Shown here one piece after another: positions 1 through 11,400 of a stretch of 64,000 nucleotides of DNA. The number at the start of each line of letters is the position of its first letter. Positions within the stretch are counted from its first letter, which is position 1. The notes beneath the pieces are model-generated. The model had not been told where the DNA came from. It saw nothing but the letters and a program-made list of their open reading frames with translations, and did not search any database. Source of the DNA: Agriotes lineatus (Eukaryota > Arthropoda > Insecta > Coleoptera > Elateridae). Made by a program: the position numbers and the translations under genes. The stretch is taken from positions 21,777,224 through 21,841,223 of the forward strand of contig OW679202.1 of NCBI GenBank assembly GCA_940337035.1, in the 5' to 3' direction.

Positions 1-496
1 CCACGTGGGGGGTAAAAAAAACTTGAAGAATTCCGACAGAGATACTGCTGATTGTCCGATAAAGGCGCAGGTGTGAAACCGGTGAATTGGGCAAATTACA
101 CCGCACCTCTCGATCCTCGCTTCCCTGCTTTCCGTCCACAATGAAGTATCACGTTTAGCTCCTCTTAGATTTTCCTTGATCGACGATGTGGAAGGAGATC
201 GAAGCATTATAAAAGAGCAATACCCGTTCAGTCCTGAGATAGAACTAACCCATTTCTTTCAGAATCTAGACCTAGGGCCCAAGGTTTCCTCCAGTCCCCG
301 CCAGTTCAGATAACTGTCCGTTAATACCAGAATTATGTCCCAAACTACCTGCCCTTTCCAGTTCATCTAAGTTCAAATTCCTTCTTCCCGGGAAGTCGAA
401 CTGCCTGAGTCACCCTTAAACCTGACTTAAAACCTTCGTCGCTTGGGTTAGTCTAAACGCTTTGATGCCATCCGGTATAGATAAAACCACTCTGTG
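1..496. other. Left-edge host DNA, no gene recognised
   Basis: No reading frame, RNA gene or repeat that I recognise is present here. The base composition is more balanced than in the following AT-rich stretch. It may be part of a larger repeat that starts outside the window. Confidence 0.4.
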
Positions 497-680
497 CTGC
501 TAATTATCGAGCGCAACGAAACAACATCGTGTGGCTCAGATTAACCCCAAACCTACCCTGTCCTGTTAATGTTCGAGCGCAACGGAACATCTTGTTGCTC
601 AGATTAACCTCAAACCTACCCTGTATTGTTAATCTTTGAACGCAACGGAACAACATCTTGCTGCTCAGATTTACCTATCT
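497..680. repeat. Tandem repeat, about 65 bp, three copies
   Basis: Three consecutive units, starting near 508, 574 and 637, share the order GAGCGCAACG, an AACATC core, GCTCAGATTAACC and AAACCTACCCTG. The units differ by small indels, so the array is old. No coding potential is seen. Confidence 0.7.
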
Positions 681-1034
681 TTCCGGTTTACGTGAAACTA
701 CCTTGCTAATAAATAATTTATCCTGACAGCTCTCCGCGATCTCTCACCAGATCGAGGTTGACCTGGAATCACTACCGGCCTAAATGCAGTTTAAATATAT
801 TTGCCAGCCTTAGGGTGGCCATTAACTGCCCCAAAATCATTTCGGATTTTGTCTTATCAATTATAAAATCTGGGTAAACCCAGGACTGACGAAGTAAAAG
901 TAGGTTATCTAATTTTGGTCTGTTTATATCCATTCGAGCTACAAGCAAGGGGTACCTTCCGTATCCGTCACTAGAGAACACCGCTCTTCTTCCCCCCTCT
1001 GGACCGTCCGCAGCGCAGAAGCCACCAGGAAAAA

Positions 1035-1704
1035 CCTTGGTTTTGTTTATATTATCACAGCTTGATGACGAAATGCAAAAAGATTTAAAGTCCAAATTAA
1101 CTGACCACGATAAATGGGGGCAGTACAACCAAGTGCTACAAAGATACCTTCATTTCACAAACCAGGCATGGCAGTCAATCAAAATACCTATTGAAACAAT
1201 CAGTAACAGCCTATCAAATGCTATTATTTTTCTACACTTCCCAAAACTTTTAAGAAAAAAGATGAAGTTTTCCTACGCATTTTGAGTGCCTCAAACGATG
1301 TGAGCTGGGATCACAAGGGTACCGTTACTATAAACGGCAAAATGTTACCGGCGTCTAACATAGTCGATTTAGTTCACGACACTCTGAGGCCTCGAAAAAC
1401 TATTAATCCACCCGGCCTTAACGTTGCTCATGTGCTGCTAGCTAAACCTAAACAGCAAAAGAAGCCAACCCCGACTGGTACTACAGGAAAAACCGAAATG
1501 GAAACTGATAACTGCGAGTTCGATTTAGAATATAAATTAAAAACACCAGTTACTCATCCAAGTCCACATCAAAAAGGTGCAGTCCGAAAAACGTCGATTA
1601 GGAAGCACTTCCAAAAAAGGGCCGTTAGAAACACATCTCTAAGGCGGAGGTCCTCAACATCAAATACGAACGAAATTCTGGATTGGGAGCGCCTTAAACT
1701 TTAA
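1035..1704 (+). pseudogene. Frameshifted transposon-associated ORF remnant
   Basis: Two overlapping frames read as one broken protein. The first (1037-1285) contains LDDEMQKDL and YNQVLQRYLHF; the second (1282-1704) contains NDVSWDHKGTVTINGK and SNIVDLVHD and ends in a basic tail. The correct frame for the junction (KKKDEVFLRILSAS) is already open from about 1230, so one frameshift lies between roughly 1200 and 1240. The layout resembles proteins that accompany mobile elements in invertebrate genomes, but I cannot name the family. A pyrimidine-rich tract ending in CAG at about 1061 could be a splice acceptor before LDDEM. No intact gene is present. Confidence 0.45.
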
Positions 1705-2079
1705 ATGCCACAATGAAATTTGTTCTACGATCCCATGTAAACGAATTCTGATTTTATTACTTGCAGCTTTTTTAATTTGAAATGTTGTACACTTCAAACT
1801 ACAGTTTTGTAAATTGCTAACGGATTTTTAGACAATAAGACATTCAGCTGTACATTTATTTTTATATTATTAAGTATTATACGAAATAAGAACAATATAT
1901 TTGTTTAATACAAAGTGTTTGTGTTTTTTATTTCTACTCTGCTTTTGTTTTTTCACGAATCTGCAATAATTACAAAATCTAAAGATAAAATATTAGTATT
2001 TGAAGTTATTTTACAGTTACAAAGTGTAAAATTTCAAAAAAATCAATCTGCGATTTCATAATGGTGCCATATAATTTAA
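1705..2079. other. AT-rich intergenic DNA
   Basis: Strongly AT-rich sequence with no open frame or RNA gene that I can support. Confidence 0.5.
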
Positions 2080-2815
2080 AAAAATGGCGATTTCTTTTAA
2101 TTTTGGGCGATACATTTTATAAAAAAGTGTAAAACATTTGAAAAATTATGCTTAGAAATAACTCTAAAACTGTTTTTAAATCATTTTCCTTATTATAAAT
2201 CGTTATGTAAAACGAGTTGTGATAATTTTTTAAGTGAAATAATGTGGGATGGCGTATTTTTTATAGCTTATTGAATAAAAAGGTCGTTTTTTGTATAATT
2301 TCAAGTGACATGATGTCAGTTTTTGTAAAATTTTAAGTGAACTGATGGTGTCAGAACATTTTTTTCAACGAAATTGCTCGTTTTTATTCAAAATGATGTT
2401 AATTTGTGGTCAACATACATATATTTCCATCAAAAGTACAAGAATTTTTGAATTTTGTTTGTCGAAATGATTGTGGCAGAAGATTTTTTCAACGAAATTG
2501 CGATTTCTTTTAATTTTGAGCGATGCATTTTATAAAAAAGTGTAAAACATTTGCAAAATTATGCTTAGTTTATGTAACATTACGTCGATTTTTGTAAAAA
2601 TTTATGTGAGATGATGTGTAATTGCGTGACTTTTATTAAATTTTTATCGTGTGTTGAATTAAACTGTCATTTTTTCTATAATTTATGTGACATGATGTCA
2701 GTTTTTGTAAAAATTTAAGTGAGATGATGTGGAACAGAACATTTTTCAACAAAAGTGCGTGTTTTTATTTCAAATTTATGTTAATTTGTGGTCAACATAC
2801 ATATTTTTCCTTTTC
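2080..2815. repeat. Degenerate tandem repeat with a unit of about 400 bp
   Basis: Blocks recur in the same order. GCGATTTCTTTTAATTTT followed by a run ending in TATGCTTAG occurs near 2084 and 2496. GTGACATGATGTCAG followed by GTTAATTTGTGGTCAACA occurs near 2305 and 2689. The sequence is AT-rich and non-coding. The copies are clearly diverged. Confidence 0.65.
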
Positions 2816-3771
2816 ACAGACGCTTTACTTATAAAATAAAAACCAAACATGACAATCTCGTGACAACTTGGGTTCAAATTTGACTTGGGAGCGAGAGAGA
2901 ACAGCTGCGATGAGCGAGACGGGAGACGATGCTTTGTTCTCGAATTAAAATAATTATTCACATGTGTTTGCTTATCATATCTGTAAAATCAAATTTCTGT
3001 ACCAATAGGCAATCGAGAAAAGTTTGTTTGAGTGTTTATAGAGGCTCTTGTAAAAAACCCACTGGCCATTTTCAATACTCGTCTCGTTGGTCTAATACAA
3101 TAAATACCACATCTAATTGGTTTCAGGTTCAACAACTCATTAATAAACTTCTTATAAATTATGCTTTGTCATTATTCAAGATGTATAACTCTTTGAATTT
3201 TAAAAATATTTCGATGAAGAGAGACAGATTAGTGTGCGACTGAAAACAGTCAGAGAGATGGCTGATTTACCTTGAAATTCAAAAACGGGCGTCACAGAGA
3301 GGAAGCGAGAGGAAATTTCCACTTTACGTAAAGTATGAGCGCAGCCAAGCTAACCCCACCTGCAGATTCGGTGATATCATAGCAAATTCCTTTGTCTGTG
3401 CTAACAATTAAATTAAAGCCTGCATTTTAAGGCTTCAAATTGTACAATAACAAATTAGGTTCACCGATATTCATATAGCTTTCAAATTTTCGACGGTCGA
3501 AAGAAAATTTCCAGCTATATAGTAGGCAGGGACAATGGAAATCTCGATAATACATTAGTGCGCGTCACTTAAATTATAAAATAAAATAATTATTTCCAGA
3601 AAAACCAGTTACAAAACCAATTTTTTTAAAATTGTATCAACCTTTAAACACAATAGGCTACACAATTCCATTCTTATAATTTATATTTTTGAAAAAATAT
3701 TTTGTTTTAAAATGTGGAGTCAGAACAGTGAAATGGCGTTCTGTTCAAACCCTTTAAATCCCGTAGCGCTC
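2816..3771. other. AT-rich intergenic DNA
   Basis: The short reading frames here show no recognisable domain or coding bias. No other feature is seen. Confidence 0.4.
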
Positions 3772-3846
3772 CGCGGTATAGCGGCATCGGTCGACGTAAG
3801 CCCAATGTGGACGCAAACGTAGAAGGTTCAAATCCAAGTCCGCCAG
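3772..3846 (+). repeat. tRNA-like Pol III box pair, probable SINE head or tRNA relic
   Basis: A near-consensus A box (TAGCGGCATCGG, 3779-3790) is followed 33 bp later by a near-consensus B box (GGTTCAAATCC, 3824-3834), and a T-run follows near 3850. The acceptor and T stems do not pair well, so this is not a working tRNA. A tRNA-derived SINE or tRNA pseudogene fits best. Confidence 0.4.
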
Positions 3847-3904
3847 AGGTTTTTTAAAATAAACATCCATCCTGTGAGTGCAAGAGAGATAACCAACACC
3901 CCAT

Positions 3905-4160
3905 GAGTACCTGAGAAAGACAGATTTATCAATTTTAAATTTAAAACGGTCGCTAAATTAAAATTAAAACGGCAGCAGCGAGAAGTTCGCACGCAGAAAA
4001 CCAAGATGGCCGACACCCGGGAAGTTTAAATTAAAAAAAGGAAACTTAGAAAATATCTAAAAAATTTCAAATTTAAACTGGCAGCCGAGAGAAGTGCGCT
4101 CGCAGAATTCCAATATGGCTGAACCCCGAAAAGTTTAAATTAAAAAAAAATGGAACTTAG
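3905..4160. repeat. Two-copy tandem repeat of about 115 bp
   Basis: Copies run approximately 3920-4035 and 4040-4155. Each holds AAATTTAAA, a GCAGC..GAGAAGT segment, CGCAGAA, CAA.ATGGC and AAGTTTAAATTAAAAAAA. Shorter degenerate repeats built on AATTAATTAG and CAATC follow to about 4450. Confidence 0.6.
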
Positions 4161-4199
4161 AAAAAAATCTGAAGAATTGCAAATTCAAATATTCGCGCG

Positions 4200-6330
4200 A
4201 AAATTGAAAATGGCCGCCGCGTAATTCCGGAAGCAAATTAAAAATGGCCGTTGCTTAATTTAATCAGTAACACATATGAAAATTAAATATCAAACTTCAT
4301 ATGTGATTAATCAGTAGCACATATCAAGATTAATTAGAGCAAACCGCGAAAATTAATTAGATCAATCGGCGAAATTAATTAGGTCAATCCGCGGATTTAA
4401 TTCGCGGAACTCACGGATTTAATTAGGTCAATCATTCGCAGATTAATTGATCGAATGATTGACAAGTGCTTTAGTTTCGGTGCCGCCTTACTACTGTCGT
4501 GTGAAGTTGGTGCCCTGGATACCTTTTGCTTCGTTCAGCTTTGGTATAGCTGTCCTCATTATTTTGGGTGAGGCAAGGCGACCCACTTGAAAGCCATGGG
4601 AGTTTTTTGTGTTGCTGCCAGGCGTTCGCTACGCGTTTTAGCGGTTTTGTTGGGCCTCCTCTCCGATCGGACTGCCCGTAAAGCTGTTCGTCACCACTCG
4701 CAGGTTAGTTTCGGCTTCTTCCTTTCAGCACTGTTGTGTACCTAGAAATTTGTATTTTTAGCTTTTTATTCTCCGTCATGGAAATGAGTTTTATCACCTG
4801 GATTGGTTCTGTTCCTGTTCGTGCATTTGGTTATGTCTGGATCATGTGGTGCTTAACCTGCCGGCTGGCCGCCTGTTCCCACAGCCTAGATTTGATGCCC
4901 TTGCGAGCGCTGCCCATTAGCATATGCCGAAGTTCCTCTGCGGCCTGGGTCGAGGCCATCCCCTCTGGCTAGCGTATCTGGATTGTCTCATCTCCTCCAG
5001 CAGTTCGGCCCCACGTGCCGTGTGAATCTGAGGGGTAGTAGCGTTTTAGTTTATATTGTTCCTTTATTGGAATCGATTTGTATGACCTTTGAATTGCAAT
5101 ATTGTTATTCTGTGCATATCAATTTTTGGTGTCTATTTGAGCTTTTAGATAGTGAATTAATTAGCTTACTTACCTGTGTGTACAGCAGCCCCGTTTAGTT
5201 TGCTTTGATTTGTGTGACGGCTGCTCCTGTACTCACTTTTATTCGTACGTAACGTCGCGTATTGCATTAATCTCGCTGTGTATTTAAGCTTGCTTTTCTG
5301 AAGTGTCAAATTTAGTTGAACGTTTTGACTATAGTGCCGCCTACGGAACTTTTGTTGAGATTAACTAGCTACCCGTTTTTGAATTTTGATAGTCTAGTTT
5401 AAGGTTTAGAATGACCGCAAACCGTACTTAGAGTTTCAGGGAACATTTTAAGACTTTCCTTAAAGACCTAGCAACCTCCTGTGAGATCTCATAACCAGCT
5501 GGTACCGCCCCGTCTAAATTTTGTGAGCCGTAAAGTTAATTTATTAAGCCAACCATAGGGGTTAAATGTTGACTTTACACTTTTTGCTTGCCCTATTCGC
5601 ACCCTTGCTTTGCACTCCGCTTAACGGAGATTATTTGCTTATTTAAAGCCTTCTGTTTGTAGGTTGCCTCGTGTCGTGTCGATTTCCGCTTCACGGTGAA
5701 CGTCACTGGTTACACGTTTAGACATGCTACTGCGTATATTTGTTTGATATAGGTTTTGAGCACTTTTGAGGTGGTTACGATGTACCTAGCACCCTTCAGG
5801 CTGATTTAGTTGTTATGGCACCATGCGTTGGTTTCTTAGGTCAACTGTGATATGTATTTGTGATTTTTGGTTGTGATATTATTATTGGTGATATTTTTGG
5901 TACTTACAGTGATAGATTTTTATTTATTGTTGATTTGTGTTACTATGTATATTGGTGGTATGTGTTTTGTGTGAATTCGTTGTTTTATTTGCTTCACCAT
6001 AGAACCATTTTCCCAAATAAAGGATTTTACTAGCTATTGGTTCTGTTGTTATTTTGATTTGTTTGGTATATCTCTGACCTTGGGGAGGTCCGACCCAAGG
6101 ATTTGTTTACGTCGAGAACCTGGCACCCTCTCCTATAGTTTTGTTGCAGCTTTGCTGCAACCCCGACTCTTTTGACTATTTAGCCAACCTAAGCCAATAT
6201 TTACCACTTGGCAAAATACAAATACAACTTTCGCCACCAGGTAAGGCTAACCCTTAATTTTTCGTCGCACCTACAATAGCTATAATACTTGAATACACTA
6301 CTGCTATGGAAATAATTAATCAAAGAGTAC
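4200..6330. other. Unresolved intergenic or repeat-like DNA
   Basis: The frames at 4736-4972 and 4983-5198 are short and carry no domain that I recognise. The stretch is richer in G and T than its neighbours and could be a degraded retroelement, but no reverse transcriptase, gag or LTR pair is visible. Confidence 0.3.
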
Positions 6331-6334
6331 TGTC

Positions 6335-6923
6335 TCAGAGGAAATGTTGAAAATGACCACCTTCTACCTCAATGCATGCGTTTGCGCGCCTTATCATCGA
6401 CTGGCGGACTCGTTCGAAAATACCAGGAGTATTTCTAATAATGGCACATGACTCTTGTATGCGATTCCTTAAATCTTCCACATTCTGAATTGGAGTTTTG
6501 TACACTAACGATTTTAGGTTTCCCCAAACGAAGAAATCCAAAGGATTCAAATCGGGCGACCTAGGCGGCCACGATTGTGGGCCGGAGCGTCCAATCCAGC
6601 GAGCAGCATAATTTTGGTCTGAATATTGACGCGCAACTAAGCTAAAGTGAGGTGGCACACCATCGTGCATTAACCATAGCCTTCGCCTTTCCCTAAGTGG
6701 GACATCTTCTAACTCTTGCAGGTCTTCCTATGGGGTTAGTGGACTTCTTAAAACTGCCTGTTTCACAAAGTCCTGCTTGGATATTAATAAAAGTTTGCGC
6801 GTTAGGCACAGAACGTTGAAGAAATCTTTCGTGATACAGACGTCTTGCTGCGCGAGCGTTACCATGAGCCATTCCATACAGAAAGTGCATGTCTGCCATT
6901 TCGTTGTTGGTGAAATTGACCAT
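6335..6923 (-). pseudogene. Internally deleted DD41D mariner transposase relic
   Basis: On the minus strand, 6923-6693 encodes an N-terminal helix-turn-helix (MADMHFLYGMAHGNARAA) and 6670-6335 encodes the C-terminal half, with a DG.PPH second-Asp motif and PRSPDLNPLDFFVWG. The second and third catalytic Asp are separated by 41 residues, the DD41D spacing. The middle of the protein, with the first catalytic Asp, is missing and the frame is broken between the two halves. The same family is represented by the intact transposase at 36360-37424. The relic cannot encode an active enzyme. Confidence 0.8.
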
Positions 6924-6925
6924 TT

Positions 6926-8307
6926 GAAAAACAAATGGAAAATAAATTTACCAACCCAATCATACAACTACAAATAACCACCTTTTTAACAAATTTTAAC
7001 AACTGTCAAATTTTTGATAGTTTCGAACAAATGAATTACTATTGTTTATCAATGCTCACTTTGTTTATTTTTATGGAAGTTATTCTTATAATGAACGAAA
7101 TTGGTGTTACAGATTTTACCGTTTTTCTCGAAAAAGGTTTATTCTATCAAAACAATGAAAGATACATCTTTTGTGTAGTGTTAATGGATGAAGCTAAAAA
7201 ACTTATCGTATTCGTTGAAAAGCAGTGACGCACCAGATTATTCTAAAATAAGGTAAATGAGGTGGCCCCCATGCACGCCACTGGTGGAAATAAATTAAAT
7301 TTATTTAGCAAACAATCCCACCTTATGAAATACTAAAGTACACCAAGTTTCATAAGAATAACTGTAGGCGTTTTCCATACTTTTGAAAAAAAAGAAAATT
7401 TTGTGTAAACTTCAACACTCTGTATCTCGAAAACGAAGCCGGTTAGGTCCCATGTTTATATGAACTTTTTATCTTAGAATTTATCAAGAAATCACCCTTT
7501 AAAGTTTGTCTACGTACTTAATTAACACCCTGTATATATTTCAGTTTCTTAACACTTGTTACTTGATACAAACGGTACTCCCCTCTGTTTTGAGTGCTTT
7601 GAAGCAGCAGTAGAAATTTAAAAAAGTTTTGTTTATTTAAAACGATCTAGTGACTTTCAAACAGTATTTCTGCGCATGCATGCATGATGCATGTTTTGGA
7701 TCAAATATTGCCACTGACGTTTGTGTTTTCTCAACTCTTATCTAAATCTATACAGGGTCTCTACCTTAAAGTGGGTGTTGGCGCCCTCATGCTAAAATTA
7801 ACTAAAACATTTTAACTGTCACAGGAACCCAGCTGCTGCTCTGCGAAACTCCGATGGCCGTAGCTACGTTAGGGCATTAGCTCTTTGTTGCAATTTGTAT
7901 ATTTAATTCTGAGTTGTAGGTAAAATGAGACCAAGGGAAGTTCTTTCCTAGACTTTAAGGTAGCCAATGGAAGGTATTTAAATATCATTTTGATATTAGT
8001 ACATACTTATAAGTTTTTCGTAGGCCGTTCGGCAGACTTGCGTCCTCTTTCTTAAGTTATAGATTGGTGGTTTTACTAACGCCTGAAACGTTGCATGTCA
8101 GATAGGAGGAGTTTCAGCAACTCCATTATAATTGTGAACCCTGATACTATTAAACGCCTTTGTGTCAAATTTAAATTATTAATATGTAACCTAGGTCGTT
8201 TTGCATTCAGCGACCCAATTTAACGTTTATGTGTCCATTATGAACACATTTTATCATTTAGCTCTAGGTTCTTTCCACTCGATGAGCTAGCCTAACCGTT
8301 ATTTACT
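6926..8307. other. Intergenic DNA, partly transposon-derived
   Basis: The part up to about 7560 carries phrases such as CACTCTGTATCTCGAAAACG and CCCTGTATAT that are common in terminal regions of insect mariner-type elements. It is therefore probably the remainder of the element whose transposase relic precedes it. From 7600 to 8307 I recognise nothing. Confidence 0.35.
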
Positions 8308-8407
8308 NNNNNNNNNNNNNNNNNNNNNNNNNNNNNNNNNNNNNNNNNNNNNNNNNNNNNNNNNNNNNNNNNNNNNNNNNNNNNNNNNNNNNNNNNNNNN
8401 NNNNNNN
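8308..8407. other. Assembly gap of 100 N
   Basis: Exactly 100 consecutive N, the usual placeholder for a scaffold gap of unknown length. The satellite array starts immediately after it, so the true array may extend further left. Confidence 0.98.
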
Positions 8408-11400
8408 TTTATAGGCGTCCTGAGGCCTCTACTTGCTCCCTAACATAAACAAAATAACAAATTATTTGAATAGAAAATGATTGAATTTTGCATTGGATTA
8501 AACTAATATTTAAACACACCTAAACGTGCCGAGAAGCCTTTGTAAGTGGTAATATGATGTTTATTTCTATTTTAGATACAGTAGGTGACATTGCGAGCTG
8601 GTTTTGGTGTACTTATTATTAATTTTAATTGCACTTTTAGCGGTTGGGTTGCAGTTAGGTTATTATACACAGCTAAACATATTTATAGGCGTTCTGAGCC
8701 CTCTACTTGCTCCCTAACATAAACAAAACAACAAATTATTTGAATAGAAAATGATTGAATTTTGCATTGGATTAAACTAATATTTAAACACACCTAAGCG
8801 TGCCGAGAAGCCTTCGTAAGTGGTAATATGACGTTTATTTCTATTTTAGATACAGTAGGTGACACTCCGTGATGGTTTTGGTGTACTTATTATTAATTTT
8901 AATTGCACTTTTAGTGGTTGGGTTGCAGTTAGGTTATTATACACAGCTAAACATATTTATAGGCGTTCTGAGCCCTCTACTTGCTCCCTAACATAAACAA
9001 AATAACAAATTATTTGAATAGAAAATGATTGAATTTTGCATTCGATTAAACTAATATTTAAACACACCTAAGCGTGCCGAGAAGCCTTCGTAAGTGGTAA
9101 TATGACGTTTATTTCTATTTTCGATACAGTAGGTGAGACTGCGAAATAGTTTTGGTGTACTTATTATTAATTTTAATTGCACTTTTAGCGGTTGGGTTGC
9201 AGTTAGGTTATTATACACAGCTAAATATATTTATAGGCGTTCTGACGCCTCCACTTGCTCCCTAACATAAACAAAATAACTAATTATTTGAATAGAAAAT
9301 GATTGAATTTTGCATTCGATTAAACTAATATTTAAACACACCTAAGCGTGCCGAGAAGCCTTCGTAAGTGGTAATATGACGTTTATTTCTATTTTCGATA
9401 CAGTAGGTGACACTGCGAGATGGTTTTGGTGTACTTATTATTAATTTTAGTTGCACTTTTAGCGGTTGGGTTGCAGTTAGGTTATTATACACAGCTAAAT
9501 ATATTTATAGGCGTTCTGAGGCCTCTACTTGCTCCCTAACATAAACAAAATAACAAATTATTTGAATAGAAAATGATTGAATTTTGCATTCGATTAAACT
9601 AATATTTAAACACACCTAAGCGTGCCGAGAAGACTTCGTAAGTGGTAATATGACGTTTATTTCTATTTTAGATACAGTAGGTGACACTGCGAGATGGTTT
9701 TGGTGTACTTATTATTAATTTTAGTTGCACTTTTAGCGGTTGGGTTGCAGTTAGGTTATTATACACAGCTAAATATATTTATAGGCGTTCTGAGGCCTCT
9801 ACTTGCTCCCTAACATAAACAAAATAACAAATTATTTGAATAGAAAATGATTGAATTTTGCATTCGATTAAACTAATATTTAAACACACCTAAGCGTGCC
9901 GAGAAGCCTTCGTAAGTGGTAATATGACGTTTATTTCTATTTTAGATACAGTAGGTGTCATGCGAGATGGTTTTGGTGTACTTATTATTAATTTTAGTTG
10001 CACTTTTAGCGGTTGGGTTGCAGTTAGGTTATTATACACAGCTAAACATATTTATAGGCGTTCTGAGCCCTCTACTTGCTCCCTAACATAAACAAAATAA
10101 CAAATTATTTGAATAGAAAATGATTGAATTTTGCATTCGATTAAACTAATATTTAAACACACCTAAGCGTGCCGAGAAGCCTTTGTAAGTGGTAATATGA
10201 TGTTTATTTCTATTTTAGATACAGTAGGTGACATTGCGAGATGGTTTTGGTGTAATTATTATTAATTTTAATTGCACTTTTAGCGGTTGGGTTGGAGTTA
10301 GGTTATTATACACAGCTAAATATATTTATAGGCGTTCTGAGTCCTCTACTTGCTCCCTAACATAAACAAAATAACAAATTATTTGAATAGAAAATGATTG
10401 AATTTTGCATTGGATTAAACTAATATTTAAACACACCTAAGCGTGCCGAGAAGCCTTCGTAAGTGGTAATATGACGTTTATTTCTATTTTAGATACAGTA
10501 GGTGACACTGCGAAATAGTTTTGGTGTACTTATTATTAATTTTAATTGCACTTTTAGCGGTTGGGTTGCAGTTAGGTTATTATACACAGCTAAATATATT
10601 TATAGGCGTTCTGAGGCCTCCACTTGCTCCCTAACATAAACAAAATAACTAATTATTTGAATAGAAAATGATTGAATTTTGCATTCGATTAAACTAATAT
10701 TTAAACACACCTAAGCGTGCCGAGAAGCCTTCGTAAGTGGTAATATGACGTTTATTTCTATTTTCGATACAGTAGGTGACACTGCGAGATGGTTTTGGTG
10801 TACTTATTATTAATTTTAGTTGCACTTTTAGCGGTTGGGTTGCAGTTAGGTTATTATACACAGCTAAATATATTTATAGGCGTTCTGAGGCCTCTACTTG
10901 CTCCCTAACATAAACAAAATAACAAATTATTTGAATAGAAAATGATTGAATTTTGCATTCGATTAAACTAATATTTAAACACACCTAAGCGTGCCGAGAA
11001 GACTTCGTAAGTGGTAATATGACGTTTATTTCTATTTTAGATACAGTAGGTGACACTGCGAGATGGTTTTGGTGTACTTATTATTAATTTTAGTTGCACT
11101 TTTAGCGGTTGGGTTGCAGTTAGGTTATTATACACAGCTAAACATATTTATAGGCGTTCTGAGGCCTCTACTTGCTCCCTAACATAAACAAAATAACAAA
11201 TTATTTGAATAGAAAATGATTGAATTTTGCATTCGATTAAACTAATATTTAAACACACCTAAGCGTGCCGAGAAGCCTTCGTAAGTGGTAATATGACGTT
11301 TATTTCTATTTTAGATACAGTAGGTGTCATGCGAGATGGTTTTGGTGTACTTATTATTAATTTTAGTTGCACTTTTAGCGGTTGGGTTGCAGTTAGGTTA

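Noticed and set aside
3772..3846. Functional tRNA gene
   Set aside because: A and B boxes are good but acceptor and T stems do not pair.
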